Shown here: positions 39,821 to 48,691 of the stretch, in pieces
How positions within the stretch are numbered: position 1 is the stretch's first letter
Layout of the letters: each line of letters opens with the position of its first letter
NCBI RefSeq assembly: GCF_005117025.1
Contig: NZ_SWCO01000007.1
Span: forward strand, 248,001 to 312,000
Reading direction: 5' to 3'
DNA length: 64,000 nt
Origin: Alteromonas portus
GTDB taxonomy: Bacteria > Pseudomonadota > Gammaproteobacteria > Enterobacterales > Alteromonadaceae
Made by a program: the position numbers and the translations under genes
Notes under the pieces: model-generated
Seen by the model: the letters and a program-made list of their open reading frames with translations, nothing else
What the model was told of the DNA's origin: nothing
Database searches by the model: none

Positions 39821-40729
39821 ATGAAAAAGTTAAATACTGCAATTGCACTCGCTTTAGGTATTGCGTCAATGCCGGTGTTAGCTCAGCAAGCCACGTTTTC
39901 TGCAAATACTTCAGCGAATACATCTACATCGCTTTCGCTATCAAGCGGTACAAACACCCAATCTGCTACTCAAGTAAATGCGCAGACTTCTACTGAAGGC
40001 GAAGCAACTACGCAAAGCCAAGTGTCTACCGAGAGTTCAGCCGATGCTGACGGACAGTTATCAGCATCACAAACGTCCACTGATGGAGCTGCTTCTGCAG
40101 CATCAGAAATGGCTAATTCTATGACCACGTCAGTGGCAGGAACACTAACGGGTAGTGCTTCAGGTTCATTATCGACGCTGTTATCTGCGTCTGAAAACGC
40201 AGAACAAATCGGCGAGGCAGAAGGTGAAGCTGAAAGTACAGCCCAGACTGCGCAAGGTTTGGCATCAAACCAAATGGGGTTGCTAGCAAACAATAGCGTT
40301 AACAATAATGCAGGTGGTTCGCTAACTGGTAGTTTAAGCGGTGCACTTAATAATACTGCAGAAACAGCAGCAGGCAGTATCTTATCGAGCACGGCAGACA
40401 GCACGGCTTCAGGCGCCGCTGAAAATGCGGTAAACAGCGGTGTAGCCAATACAGTAGTAAGCTCAGTAGCAGCTTCTGTAACCGGGACGGTTGGCACCGC
40501 TGTGGAAGGGACTGTTACTGACATGGTAGCAAGCTCTGTTGAAGGTGCAGTGTCAGGTGCTGTCGAACAAACTGTATCTGCGACGGTGGCTAATACAGTA
40601 GAAAGTACGGTTGCAAATACGGTAGAGAACACGGTAAATAATACAGTGGCAAGTACCGTCGAGAGCACCGTTACCGGTACGGTTAACGACAGTGTAGCTT
40701 CAAGTATCTCAGGTGCACTTGGCCTTTAA
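39821..40729 (+). CDS. Low-complexity acidic secreted protein with xxTV repeats
   Basis: 302 aa from the ATG at 39821 (CGGAGA seven bases upstream). Signal peptide ending MPVLAQQ. The mature chain is made almost only of A, S, T, V, N, G, E, Q, L and D. I find no Lys, Arg, His, Cys, Trp, Tyr or Pro after the signal and one Phe. The last third has a four-residue period (VANT-VEST-VANT-VENT-VNNT-VAST-VEST-VTGT), which could form a beta-solenoid or fibre. No family recognised. It is likely extracellular or surface material. Neighbours are a SurA-N-like protein and an outer-membrane barrel. Confidence 0.75.
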   Translation: MKKLNTAIALALGIASMPVLAQQATFSANTSANTSTSLSLSSGTNTQSATQVNAQTSTEGEATTQSQVSTESSADADGQLSASQTSTDGAASAASEMANSMTTSVAGTLTGSASGSLSTLLSASENAEQIGEAEGEAESTAQTAQGLASNQMGLLANNSVNNNAGGSLTGSLSGALNNTAETAAGSILSSTADSTASGAAENAVNSGVANTVVSSVAASVTGTVGTAVEGTVTDMVASSVEGAVSGAVEQTVSATVANTVESTVANTVENTVNNTVASTVESTVTGTVNDSVASSISGALGL

Positions 40730-41032
40730 TTTAACGGCCTAAACCACTAGGTGGGATTGGAGCAATCTTGAGCTAGCGCTGTAAACAGCCACCTTAAAAT
40801 CTGAGTTCGGCTTGTCTAACTAGAAGGCAAGCCGCTCATTAAGGCCTAGACTGAAAACGCGAACATATGACTTCGCTATTGTGCACTTTTGGAGTCTGTT
40901 GACCTTTAATGTACAAAAAGGTTGTCAGGCACCAATTAAAGCCAGCCGCTCAACTCAAAACTCACATCCCCCATGCTTATAAAGCATAAACGCCCTCGCT
41001 AAGTTTCACTTTCTCTGTGATAGGTATCGACA
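40730..41032. other. Intergenic region, no gene seen
   Basis: 303 bp between the low-complexity gene and the barrel gene. It contains no obvious hairpin with a U-run. AGGT at 41021-41024 may be the ribosome site of the next gene. Confidence 0.5.
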
Positions 41033-42052
41033 ATGAAAACGCAAACAATCCAATATTCATCAGCAAAAACCAACGTTACTCTTGGCGGCCGCATACGCCT
41101 TTCACTTGCAGCAACTGCCGTCTTACTTGGTTGTAGTGCAGCCTATGCGGGCGCTGATAATCAGCCCCATGACGATAAAAGTGCGGATCATGCTGAAGCA
41201 AAGCATCAAACGATTTCATTTTCAGGCTCTGGGTATATAGGGTACCGTTCTGATAGCAACGTAAGTGTAAGCGAACTCGATACAAATTCAGATGCGGCAG
41301 ACGGCGCTTTACAGGCAGAGGCGCAGCTAAAGGTATCGTTGATGCCTACAGCTAAGTGGGAAAACGTACTGTCGGTTAGTCAGGCGAATACCAACTATCA
41401 AACCTTAAGTGAGTTTGATCTAGGCCTTACCACATTGTCTGCAAGCACCAGCTATACGTTTGACGTTGCTAAGCTAGGTGCGCACTACTATCACGCTAGT
41501 GCCAAGCTCGACGGGCGAGACTTTTTAACCTACCAGCAGTATGGGCTATCTGCCGGAAAATTATTGGGGCAGCACATTTATTTGCGCCTTAGTAGCGACA
41601 TTATCGATAAACAATTCGAGAACACGCCAGAGGGGGCATCTATTCGAGATAGTGAAGCAGTTGCCGTGCGTAGTGACCTTTTTTACTTCTTCGAAGGGGA
41701 AGACTTTTTCCAAATCGCACTTAAGTATCAAAATGAAGATGCTCAAGATAATGTGTTCGATTACATAGGTAAGGGGGTGGATCTTGCCTACACCTATCCT
41801 ATTGCGATGTTTAATAAACCGCTTAAGCTGAAAGTTGGCTACCAGCTAGACTTGAGAGACTACGCCTCAGAGCAAGATGGAGGTATAGGCAGGGAAGACG
41901 ACAGGCATGTTGTTGAAATGAGTGCAGACTATGCCATTCACAACAATGTCGATATAAAACTGTCTACCCAATATGGCGACTATGCCTCGAGTGTCGATGG
42001 CGCAAATTATAAAGAAACCATCGCCGAGTTAGGTGTTAACGTTCATTTCTAG
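41033..42052 (+). CDS. Hypothetical outer-membrane beta-barrel protein
   Basis: 339 aa with a long signal peptide (LSLAATAVLLGCSAAYAGA). The mature N-terminus is rich in His/Asp (DNQPHDDKSADHAEAKHQ). From residue 60 on, amphipathic strands alternate (ISFSGSGYIGYRSDSNVSV, LKVSLMPTAKWENVLSVSQA, LKLKVGYQLDLRDYA) and the chain ends in ETIAELGVNVHF, a terminal Phe as required for BAM insertion. About 12-14 strands are likely. It resembles DUF560/SLAM-type or putative porin barrels only in general. No substrate known. Confidence 0.7.
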   Translation: MKTQTIQYSSAKTNVTLGGRIRLSLAATAVLLGCSAAYAGADNQPHDDKSADHAEAKHQTISFSGSGYIGYRSDSNVSVSELDTNSDAADGALQAEAQLKVSLMPTAKWENVLSVSQANTNYQTLSEFDLGLTTLSASTSYTFDVAKLGAHYYHASAKLDGRDFLTYQQYGLSAGKLLGQHIYLRLSSDIIDKQFENTPEGASIRDSEAVAVRSDLFYFFEGEDFFQIALKYQNEDAQDNVFDYIGKGVDLAYTYPIAMFNKPLKLKVGYQLDLRDYASEQDGGIGREDDRHVVEMSADYAIHNNVDIKLSTQYGDYASSVDGANYKETIAELGVNVHF

Positions 42053-42094
42053 TGAACGTTAATGCAAACCTTACAATTAACGATGTTTTTGAAT

Positions 42095-43510
42095 TTAAGG
42101 CAGCACGCCAAAGCCAAATACGCTGTCTCGCCCGGGAGTTCCCGCATCTAAAGCTAGTTTCTGCAGTTTCAGTAAAGCAGCGTTTCTTTCTCGCTCTGCA
42201 CGTAAGAAGCATGCATACAAGGCGGTAGCGCGCGGTGAAGCCATAGAGGTGCCCGTTTGCCTCACCGTTTTTCCATTGGGGTGTGCAGCATCTACCGACA
42301 CGCCAAACGCAGCAAAATCAACGTAATCTCCTTGATTCGCCCATCGGTAAATGACATTAGATTTATCAACGGCAGTAATACCTAATGTTTCTGGATAAGC
42401 GGCGGGGTACAAAGGTAAAGAGGCCGGCCCCTCGTTGCCCACCGCAGCTATTATTTGAATACCGTTATTATCCAATTGTTCTATTACCCGCGCTAAAATA
42501 GGGTTGTCGGGGCCTGCAAGGCTCATATTGATGGCATCTACCTGTTGTGATGCGAGATAGTTGAGGCCCTCAATTAGCGACATTAACGTAGCCCCTTGGC
42601 TAACGCTGTTTCGAGAATAAAAAACGCCAGCATTAAAAACTTGGCTTGATTCTGGTAGCGATAATGCTAATAAACTCGCTACAGCCGTGCCATGATCATA
42701 AGAAATGGGTACGTCTCCCACTCGACCATTCACCAGGCTTTTTTTTGTTTTTGTGTCTGTTGGATTTGTAGCTGTGTTGGTGTTTTGGCCAACAATAAAA
42801 GAGGCTTGCGTAAGGTTTATGTGTGACAGCATGGGGTGAGTAGGCACAACATGCGTATCAACCATTCCAATACGCAGCGGTGTGGCACATGCTTCAAACT
42901 TTTGTAATGGTGATACTTTTTTGGAGTCAGCTTCTGGTTTGTTTTCAGTCTTTGTTGCGTTGTTTTGCGATAAGTAAATATGGTTTCGACCAATTTGAGA
43001 CTGAAGCTTTTTCGGTAAACTGTTGCGAATAGACGACACCTCATCTTTATCACCTGTGACTTTTACTTTAAAAAGCCACTGAGAGAGAGCGGGTAAAAAT
43101 TGGGCCTTTTTTATTTCAATGTTGTTATTTTGAAAATGTATGCTGTCTGCTTCTTCCCCTAAAAAAAGCCATTCATTTTCGACAGCAAGAAAACCATTTT
43201 CAACCATAACTTCATTGACAATTACTTGACCTGATGAAGATAGAATAGTGGCTGTTTCAGGGGCGACAAATTGAGGTGAAGGAATACTGTTCACTACGCC
43301 CGAAACCAACGTCGTTGCGCTGTCTACTCCCTCAATAGATGATTGCACCCGTCGTTTTGCTTCTTCGCGAATGGCTTTTAAATCTGAAGGTGTTCTATCA
43401 ATTATCGGGCGCACTGGAGACACAACTTGATTCAAAGTTCCAGCGAGTTGGGCCTGGGAGATTGATGCCATTAACAAGCTTGCTACCCCCACAATAAGTG
43501 CGTACTTCAT
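42095..43510 (-). CDS. Secreted subtilisin-like serine protease (S8)
   Basis: 471 aa with a signal peptide (LIVGVASLLMASISQAQ). A propeptide region of about 190 residues includes a segment with putative inhibitor-like charge. Catalytic triad: Asp218 in RIGMVDTHV, His273 in YDHGTAVASLLALS and Ser422 in TGTSMASPRATALYA, with the oxyanion Asn in AAVGNEGPASL. Acts in the periplasm or outside. It is divergent from the ECF sigma factor gene 244 bp away, an arrangement that suggests shared regulation. Confidence 0.9.
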   Translation of the reverse strand: MKYALIVGVASLLMASISQAQLAGTLNQVVSPVRPIIDRTPSDLKAIREEAKRRVQSSIEGVDSATTLVSGVVNSIPSPQFVAPETATILSSSGQVIVNEVMVENGFLAVENEWLFLGEEADSIHFQNNNIEIKKAQFLPALSQWLFKVKVTGDKDEVSSIRNSLPKKLQSQIGRNHIYLSQNNATKTENKPEADSKKVSPLQKFEACATPLRIGMVDTHVVPTHPMLSHINLTQASFIVGQNTNTATNPTDTKTKKSLVNGRVGDVPISYDHGTAVASLLALSLPESSQVFNAGVFYSRNSVSQGATLMSLIEGLNYLASQQVDAINMSLAGPDNPILARVIEQLDNNGIQIIAAVGNEGPASLPLYPAAYPETLGITAVDKSNVIYRWANQGDYVDFAAFGVSVDAAHPNGKTVRQTGTSMASPRATALYACFLRAERERNAALLKLQKLALDAGTPGRDSVFGFGVLP

Positions 43511-43754
43511 TTTGCTACCTTTCCATTAACCTTGGTGCAGTTCGGCGCTAATAGAAGGAATGGCATAAATTGTGCCATGGTCCTTACTATGTATTACCAC
43601 TGCCTTATATTGTAGTGACGAATAGATAGAAAAAAAATTCCAATGAAAAACGCTAGGTGCTCCACGTTAACGAAAAAAAGATGTAATACCGTGGAATAAA
43701 AATACTAGTGGCTCGTTAACAGAGCATAGATAACGGAAATCTTCACGAAGGTAC

Positions 43755-44255
43755 ATGAAAATGAAAGATGAGTTAACAGAACTCGTCCCGTCATTGCGAA
43801 AATTCGCATATTCATTGACGGGAAGCATACATGATGCTGATGATTTACTTCAAAACACGCTTGAGCGTTTACTAAGTAAACCTATCCCTGAGCAAGTGAC
43901 GCTAATGGCATGGGCATTTAGAGTGTGTCGTAATTGCTGGATTGATGAATACAGAGCAAAGAAAGTACGGGCTAATGCCAGCGATGCCCTTGCTTACGAA
44001 GCGCAGTCAGCAAGTCAACTAAATATGGATGAGGCAGTGACACAATCGATAACCTTAAAACAGGTTTCAAGTGCAATGGACGAACTACCATATGAGCAAA
44101 GAGAAACCCTTTCGTTAATAGCAGTTCAAGGTATGAGTTACGCCGACGCCTCTGAAGTATTACAAGTACCTGCGGGCACCATAATGAGTCGCCTGGCCAG
44201 AGCAAGGACGAAGATTTCAAACTTATTAAATGGGCAAAAAGAGGTGCTATCGTGA
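43755..44255 (+). CDS. ECF RNA polymerase sigma factor
   Basis: 166 aa. Region 2 is LRKFAYSLTGSIHDADDLLQNTLERLL with the -10 binding motif, followed by AWAFRVCRNCWIDEYR. Region 4 is AMDELPYEQRETLSLIAVQGMSYADASEVLQVPAGTIMSRLARARTKI. It is co-transcribed with an anti-sigma factor (4-bp overlap, the GTGA junction at 44252). It probably activates this operon and perhaps the divergent subtilase in response to an envelope signal (inference). Confidence 0.93.
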   Translation: MKMKDELTELVPSLRKFAYSLTGSIHDADDLLQNTLERLLSKPIPEQVTLMAWAFRVCRNCWIDEYRAKKVRANASDALAYEAQSASQLNMDEAVTQSITLKQVSSAMDELPYEQRETLSLIAVQGMSYADASEVLQVPAGTIMSRLARARTKISNLLNGQKEVLS

Positions 44256-45091
44256 GCTTAACTGATGAAAAACTCTCTGCGTTTTTAGATGGAGAGTTAG
44301 ACAATGCAGAGATGGACAGCGTGCGTGAGGCGATAGCACAAGACGTAACCATTTCTGACCGACTCGCCGCACTTGCAGAGGTTGATAGAGTGGTAAAAGT
44401 GGCTGCTGAGAAAGCGACAGCAGTGGCGCTGCCTAAAGAAATTGTGGCCCTTTTGAGTAATGAACAACAGCTGAGTCAAGAAAGCGAAGTACAGGCCTCT
44501 GGGGTGAGCTTAGATAGCGAAAGCTCGTCAAAACAGAGTTTTGCGGAAAATGTTAAGCCGTTTCCAAAGAATGTAGACGTGACTAATCGTGGGCAAAGTG
44601 GACAAACAAATTGGAAAGGGCCTTTCGCAATAGCCGCAAGTGTAGCGGTACTCGCGGGGCTGGTATTCTTTAACCAACAAGGTACTGAAACAGTGCAGCC
44701 ATCCCACTGGGCTAACGTGTCATCTGTACTCGACAAAAACCTTGCGGGAGAGGCTACCTCATTTGTATCCGGCATTACGGTGACTCCCCAGTTGTCCTTT
44801 TTGAACACTGACTTTAACTATTGCAGACAGGCTGAAGTAGCCTCTCAAGATGAACTAAACGTAATGATCGCTTGTAAAGATAAACAAGGCGCATGGCAGC
44901 TTGCCGCTAGCAAACTGGATGAGTTAGGTGAAAAGGCAGGTAACTATCAAACCGCCACTAGCGCTAAATTACTGGAAGATGAACTTGATAAAATGATGGC
45001 ATCGGCGCCATTAAATCGAGAGCAAGAGAAAAACGCAATTGAAGCAACTTGGCTATCTGACATGGCCGAAGGAGTAAATGATGAAAACTAA
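44252..45091 (+). CDS. Anti-sigma factor, single-pass membrane protein
   Basis: 279 aa, GTG start. The N-terminus LTDEKLSAFLDGELDNAEMDSVREAIA is the short acidic sigma-binding helix pattern of RseA-like/ChrR-like anti-sigmas. A single TM helix (FAIAASVAVLAGLVFFNQQ, residues ~128-147) is followed by a C-terminal periplasmic domain of about 130 aa. It sequesters the sigma factor encoded just upstream and releases it on a periplasmic signal. It overlaps the following lipoprotein gene by 11 bp. Confidence 0.85.
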   Translation: MSLTDEKLSAFLDGELDNAEMDSVREAIAQDVTISDRLAALAEVDRVVKVAAEKATAVALPKEIVALLSNEQQLSQESEVQASGVSLDSESSSKQSFAENVKPFPKNVDVTNRGQSGQTNWKGPFAIAASVAVLAGLVFFNQQGTETVQPSHWANVSSVLDKNLAGEATSFVSGITVTPQLSFLNTDFNYCRQAEVASQDELNVMIACKDKQGAWQLAASKLDELGEKAGNYQTATSAKLLEDELDKMMASAPLNREQEKNAIEATWLSDMAEGVNDEN

Positions 45092-45602
45092 AATTTTGTT
45101 AGCACTTGCGGTAATTATTATGGCGGGTTGTGCGAGTCAACCTGACTACAGACAAGCTCAAAAGGGCGGCTTTGGCTATACTGAAAGCAAGTTGAGTGAC
45201 ACACAGTATCGCGTGCATTTTAAAGCAAAAGGGACGGATAAAGCTAAGGCAATGGATTACGCGATGCTGCGTGCGGCCGAGCTTACGCTCTTAGAAGGTT
45301 ATGATTGGTTTGTCGTGACTGACCGCGAAACATTAGTAGATAAAGAGACGGTTCAGACCACACCTACCGCTGGATTTAGTCAGCGTTATGCAAGGGTTAC
45401 CGATTGTGGCGTTCTTACTTGCCGTACTTCTTATCACCCTACCACTCAATTTGAGACTGGTGTATTTGTTGGCGGCTCTCAAAAAAGTGAGATTGAGAGT
45501 ATTTTAAATATTGAATTGGGTAAAGGAACTCGCCCTACATCTGCAACCAGTTTTGATGCAAGAGAAGTTCGCGAAAACCTACAGCCGAACGTAGAAGAGT
45601 AA
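45081..45602 (+). CDS. Lipoprotein of the CC0125/CC1285 type
   Basis: 173 aa from the second ATG (45081), six bases after AAGGAG; the first ATG at 45078 is too close. Signal with lipobox IMAGC, acylated Cys near residue 15. The segment GGFGYTESKLSDTQYRVHFKAKGTDKAKAMDYAMLRAAELTLLEGYDWFVVTD is shared by the CC0125/CC1285 family. Function unknown. It is translated in an operon with the sigma/anti-sigma pair, so it may belong to the same envelope response. Confidence 0.8.
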   Translation: MKTKILLALAVIIMAGCASQPDYRQAQKGGFGYTESKLSDTQYRVHFKAKGTDKAKAMDYAMLRAAELTLLEGYDWFVVTDRETLVDKETVQTTPTAGFSQRYARVTDCGVLTCRTSYHPTTQFETGVFVGGSQKSEIESILNIELGKGTRPTSATSFDAREVRENLQPNVEE

Positions 45603-45696
45603 TATTTTTCTCGCTGATTTCCTCGAATACTAGGTATTGTGAGGTGAATTTAGCCTTCAATGGCAACAGCGTTAAATATTAGCATGCTATACAAAC

Positions 45697-45731
45697 AAGA
45701 AGGGCCGCAACGGAAAGTTGCGGCCCTTCTT
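45697..45731. terminator. Strong bidirectional terminator hairpin
   Basis: AAGAAGGGCCGCAAC-GGAAA-GTTGCGGCCCTTCTT, 15-bp perfect stem with a 5-nt loop, between the lipoprotein gene and the convergent csbD gene. The GGAAA loop is unusual; on the opposite strand it reads TTTCC. Confidence 0.8.
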
Positions 45732-45805
45732 ACTTCGGTATTAGCTAAAATTTACGCTAACTGGAAAAGCGCATTGCATCAGCGCTCTTAGGACAACCTA
45801 AAATA

Positions 45806-45997
45806 CTAATTGAAGTACTCATTCACTTCTTTTTCAGCTTCGTCACGGGTTTTACCGTACTCTTGCTGAATTTTGCCCACTAATTCTTCGCGGCGACCGT
45901 CAATTACATCTAGGTCGTCGTCGGTAAGTTTGCCCCACTTCTGCTGCACCTTACCTTTCATTTCTTTCCAATTACCTTCAATACGATCACTGTTCAT
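45806..45997 (-). CDS. CsbD-family stress protein
   Basis: 63 aa. The family pattern is complete: MNSDRIEGNWKEMKGKVQQKWGKLTDDDL and ELVGKIQQEYGKTRDEAEKEV. Small, charged, without signal. CsbD proteins are induced by general or osmotic stress; molecular role unknown. The ribosome site AGGAGAG is just upstream. Monocistronic. Confidence 0.93.
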   Translation of the reverse strand: MNSDRIEGNWKEMKGKVQQKWGKLTDDDLDVIDGRREELVGKIQQEYGKTRDEAEKEVNEYFN

Positions 45998-46183
45998 AAC
46001 TTGCTCTCCTTATCCAAACAATTGGTTGAGAAAACTGGCAACAATGTTCACCAGTTACAATATGTGAAGCAAGCGATATTCCATGACCTATGCTGTTGAT
46101 AACTATAGAGTTTTATCAAATTAAAGTATTGGTAAAGTTATGTTTTTCATGCAGTTTTTACAAATTGTTGAAAACACTACAGG

Positions 46184-46972
46184 CTATTTGTCATCCCTTA
46201 AAGTTAAAGCTTTGGCAAAGGCTTCACTGTCTTGTCTCTTTTCTATTTTGTGTTGATCTTCGCTGCGACCTTTCTTCCAATAGCTGCTAATGTAAATATT
46301 TTCATGTGCCACGGCTTTTTCATCTTTTAACCATGTTCTAATGGTCCGCATATCTGAAAATTCGCAGGCCACCCAGACAGCAGGTGTGCCCGTTAACCAG
46401 TCAAGCTGAGCAAGACGATAGGGTAAAGAGGATTCGTACTCCCATATCACTTTCATGCCCTTAGGTTTTTTTAGTGAGACCGCGTCTTTTTCGTCTTCAA
46501 TTCGAATTACTGCAAAACCTTTGGCATGGGAAGGAAGTGCCGCAAGATGATTTCGAATTGTGGGAAGGGCGGTCATATCGCCTGCTAACAATACCCAATC
46601 ATAATGTTCATTTAATCCTTTGCTAGAACCTGGGCCCGCGAGCGTGATGACGTCACCGGGCTTAGCACTTGTCGCCCAGGCCGAAGCTGGCCCTGTTTTT
46701 CCATTACTAGAGTGAATAACCATATCTAGCACTATCTCTGGTTTATTTGCGTCGAAATGGGCCACGGTATATGTGCGCATAGCGATCTGGCTCATTTCAG
46801 TGGGTTTGGAAAGCGGATTTCCGTTTTTATCGAACATAAGCTTCACGTAAGCGCCTGCGGTCACAGCGGGAAAAGTGCGAAGCTCTTCACCACCTAAATA
46901 AACGCGCTGCATAGTCGGAGTTATTTGAACAGACTGCTTAACAACAGCTCGACGGGACTGAGATTTAGTCAT
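46184..46972 (-). CDS. Siderophore-interacting protein (ferric-siderophore reductase)
   Basis: 262 aa. FAD-binding 9 domain (MQRVYLGGEELRTFPAVTAGAYVKLMF; MRTYTVAHFD; VIHSSNGKTGPASAWA) followed by an NADPH-binding C-terminal SIP domain (YDWVLLAGDMTALPTIRNHL, AVWVACEFSDMRTIRTWLKDE). Cytoplasmic reductase of the ViuB/YqjH type that releases iron from ferric siderophores. A Fur box is 37 bp before the start. No uptake genes adjacent, except an MFS exporter about 400 bp upstream. Confidence 0.92.
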   Translation of the reverse strand: MTKSQSRRAVVKQSVQITPTMQRVYLGGEELRTFPAVTAGAYVKLMFDKNGNPLSKPTEMSQIAMRTYTVAHFDANKPEIVLDMVIHSSNGKTGPASAWATSAKPGDVITLAGPGSSKGLNEHYDWVLLAGDMTALPTIRNHLAALPSHAKGFAVIRIEDEKDAVSLKKPKGMKVIWEYESSLPYRLAQLDWLTGTPAVWVACEFSDMRTIRTWLKDEKAVAHENIYISSYWKKGRSEDQHKIEKRQDSEAFAKALTLRDDK

Positions 46973-47008
46973 TGGCTTCTCCTAGGTAATTCAAGGAGTA
47001 TTTTATTT

Positions 47009-47027
47009 GATAATGATTATCATTTCC
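47009..47027. promoter_or_regulatory. Fur box upstream of the siderophore-interacting protein
   Basis: GATAATGATTATCATTTCC matches the classical 19-bp Fur consensus GATAATGATAATCATTATC at 15 of 19 positions. Its placement just before the gene supports iron repression. Confidence 0.75.
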
Positions 47028-47177
47028 ATTTTTTAAGGTGAAACGACAGGCTTTGTTTAATTCTATTTTTTAGATTAAATGGGAACGGAATAGAGAGCAG
47101 CAATGAGTACAGAAAACGCTATAGGGAGTGATGAGAGTTGAGTGGCGCGTTAAGCAAAAAAATAGCACACAAAAGAA

Positions 47178-47197
47178 AAGGGGCTAATAAGCCCCTT
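47178..47197 (-). terminator. Terminator of the MFS transporter gene
   Basis: AAGGGGCT-TATT-AGCCCCTT on the minus strand, followed by TTCTTTT. It lies about 175 nt past the MFS stop. The gap 46973-47372 otherwise contains only the Fur box. Confidence 0.65.
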
Positions 47198-47372
47198 AAA
47201 AAACCACAACATAACTTGGAAAACACATTTACACACCACAAAGACGCACACTCAACGACTTCATGTACTATTTAAGATACCCGAATTCTAAAAAGGTTCC
47301 GCTTGTTTAAAAATAAAAGGTAAAAAAATTAATACCATTTAAAAAGCGGTGTTAAAACCTAAGGTCAATTAC

Positions 47373-48608
47373 TTAAGGTTTCGTCTTAAACTTATTTTGG
47401 TGACGATGAGTTTTCTGCAGAGTTATGTAGACAATACAGGTAGTAATAGCAATTAATGCTGACGCTACAGCAAATGGTAGCGCGATGTCTAATTGATAAA
47501 TAAGGGCGGCAAGAGGCGGGCCTAATACGTATCCCATGGCCGTTGTGGCGGTAATTAATCCTGTGATAGTTGCTTGCTGAGACGGAGCGCAATAAGTGGT
47601 CGCCGCTGCTGCTAACGATGGGTAAGCCATTCCCATACCTAAACCCATAAGCGCCATCGCCACATATAGCAGATATAAAGCATGTTGAAGAAAGAGTAAC
47701 AAGTACGCTACCCCCAAAAGAGGAAGTGCAAGCATGATCATTGTCTCTTTACTTATGCGCCCCTTTTGCACCCAGCCAAATTGGGCAGTAAGAGATGCAG
47801 CGGCGCTGACCATCATAGCGACCCCCACTTGCCTAGCGGCCTCTATAGGTGAATAGTGGTAAAAATCGATGAAAAAGAACCCCAATGATTGCTGCATCAT
47901 TGCCATTGCGCAAAATACACAAATACATGCAGCGACGAAGACATAAGGGACTTTGCTAGGCGCTTGGTCATTGTCGCTAGTCTGCTGAGCGCTTTTTTGC
48001 TGAGACAAAGGTGGAAGAACAGGTAGCTTGAAATACACCAATGTTAGCGCCAGCAAGGTTAGTAAAACGATGCTGTACAATGGTGCTAATAGGCCAAAAC
48101 CGACTAAAAGCCCTGCATAGGCGGGTCCAACAATTTGTCCTACATTGCTTGCTGAAGTTACTTTGCTAATAGCGCTAACCCTAGCTTGCGGCGAACTTAT
48201 AGCTACAGCGTAACCTACGGCAGAGGGAGGTGTTGCAGACATAATCGTTGATTGCAAACTGCGACTTATTAATAACGCCAGAAACAAATTAGTGCCGCTA
48301 ATAAAGCCTGAGAATCCTGCCATCCAAGCGCTGGCAAAGGCAAACGTTCCCAAACTATATCCAGTTAATCCGACCATCAGAATTCGTTTAAACCCAGCGC
48401 GCTTAGCAACTTTGCTCCAAACATTGGTACCAAATGCGAAAATGAGCGCAGAACTAGACATGATTGTTGCTATGTGAAACTCAGACAAATTTGCTTCACG
48501 GCCCATAGAGGGGAGCGTGGTCAGCATAACGCTTTGGCCAATAGACGTAGCAAGCAAAGCACAAAAAAGAACTTTAAAAACAACAGTAGATGCAGAAGGC
48601 GATATCAC
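47373..48608 (-). CDS. MFS transporter
   Basis: 411 aa with twelve hydrophobic segments, GTG start. The N-terminal half includes SVMLTTLPSMGREANLSEFHIATIMSSSALIFAFGTNVWSKVAKRAGFKRILMVGLTGY (loop with the conserved GxxxxKxxRR-type motif in a weak form). The central loop is basic/Gln-rich (LPPLSQQKSAQQTSDNDQAP). It is most like tetracycline/multidrug or siderophore exporters, and the substrate is not resolvable. The neighbouring iron gene hints at siderophore export, which is only a guess. Confidence 0.82.
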   Translation of the reverse strand: MISPSASTVVFKVLFCALLATSIGQSVMLTTLPSMGREANLSEFHIATIMSSSALIFAFGTNVWSKVAKRAGFKRILMVGLTGYSLGTFAFASAWMAGFSGFISGTNLFLALLISRSLQSTIMSATPPSAVGYAVAISSPQARVSAISKVTSASNVGQIVGPAYAGLLVGFGLLAPLYSIVLLTLLALTLVYFKLPVLPPLSQQKSAQQTSDNDQAPSKVPYVFVAACICVFCAMAMMQQSLGFFFIDFYHYSPIEAARQVGVAMMVSAAASLTAQFGWVQKGRISKETMIMLALPLLGVAYLLLFLQHALYLLYVAMALMGLGMGMAYPSLAAAATTYCAPSQQATITGLITATTAMGYVLGPPLAALIYQLDIALPFAVASALIAITTCIVYITLQKTHRHQNKFKTKP

Positions 48609-48666
48609 GCGGGTAGCTCGTTATATAAGCGGCGAAAGTCTTAGTGATGTTACCATAGTTGAGTGT

Positions 48667-48691
48667 AAAAAAATGCCCGCCAAAGGCGGGC
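48667..48691 (-). terminator. Rho-independent terminator of the candidate CsrB RNA
   Basis: 7-bp GC-only stem with 3-nt loop and seven T residues (one A before them) on the minus strand. No protein gene on that strand ends here, so the terminated transcript is likely non-coding. Confidence 0.8.

Noticed and set aside
39970-40668. 232-aa open frame antisense to the low-complexity gene
   Set aside because: It mirrors the repetitive codon pattern of the sense gene (TV repeats read backwards give LSTVLATV). The sense gene has a signal peptide and ribosome site; the antisense frame has neither.
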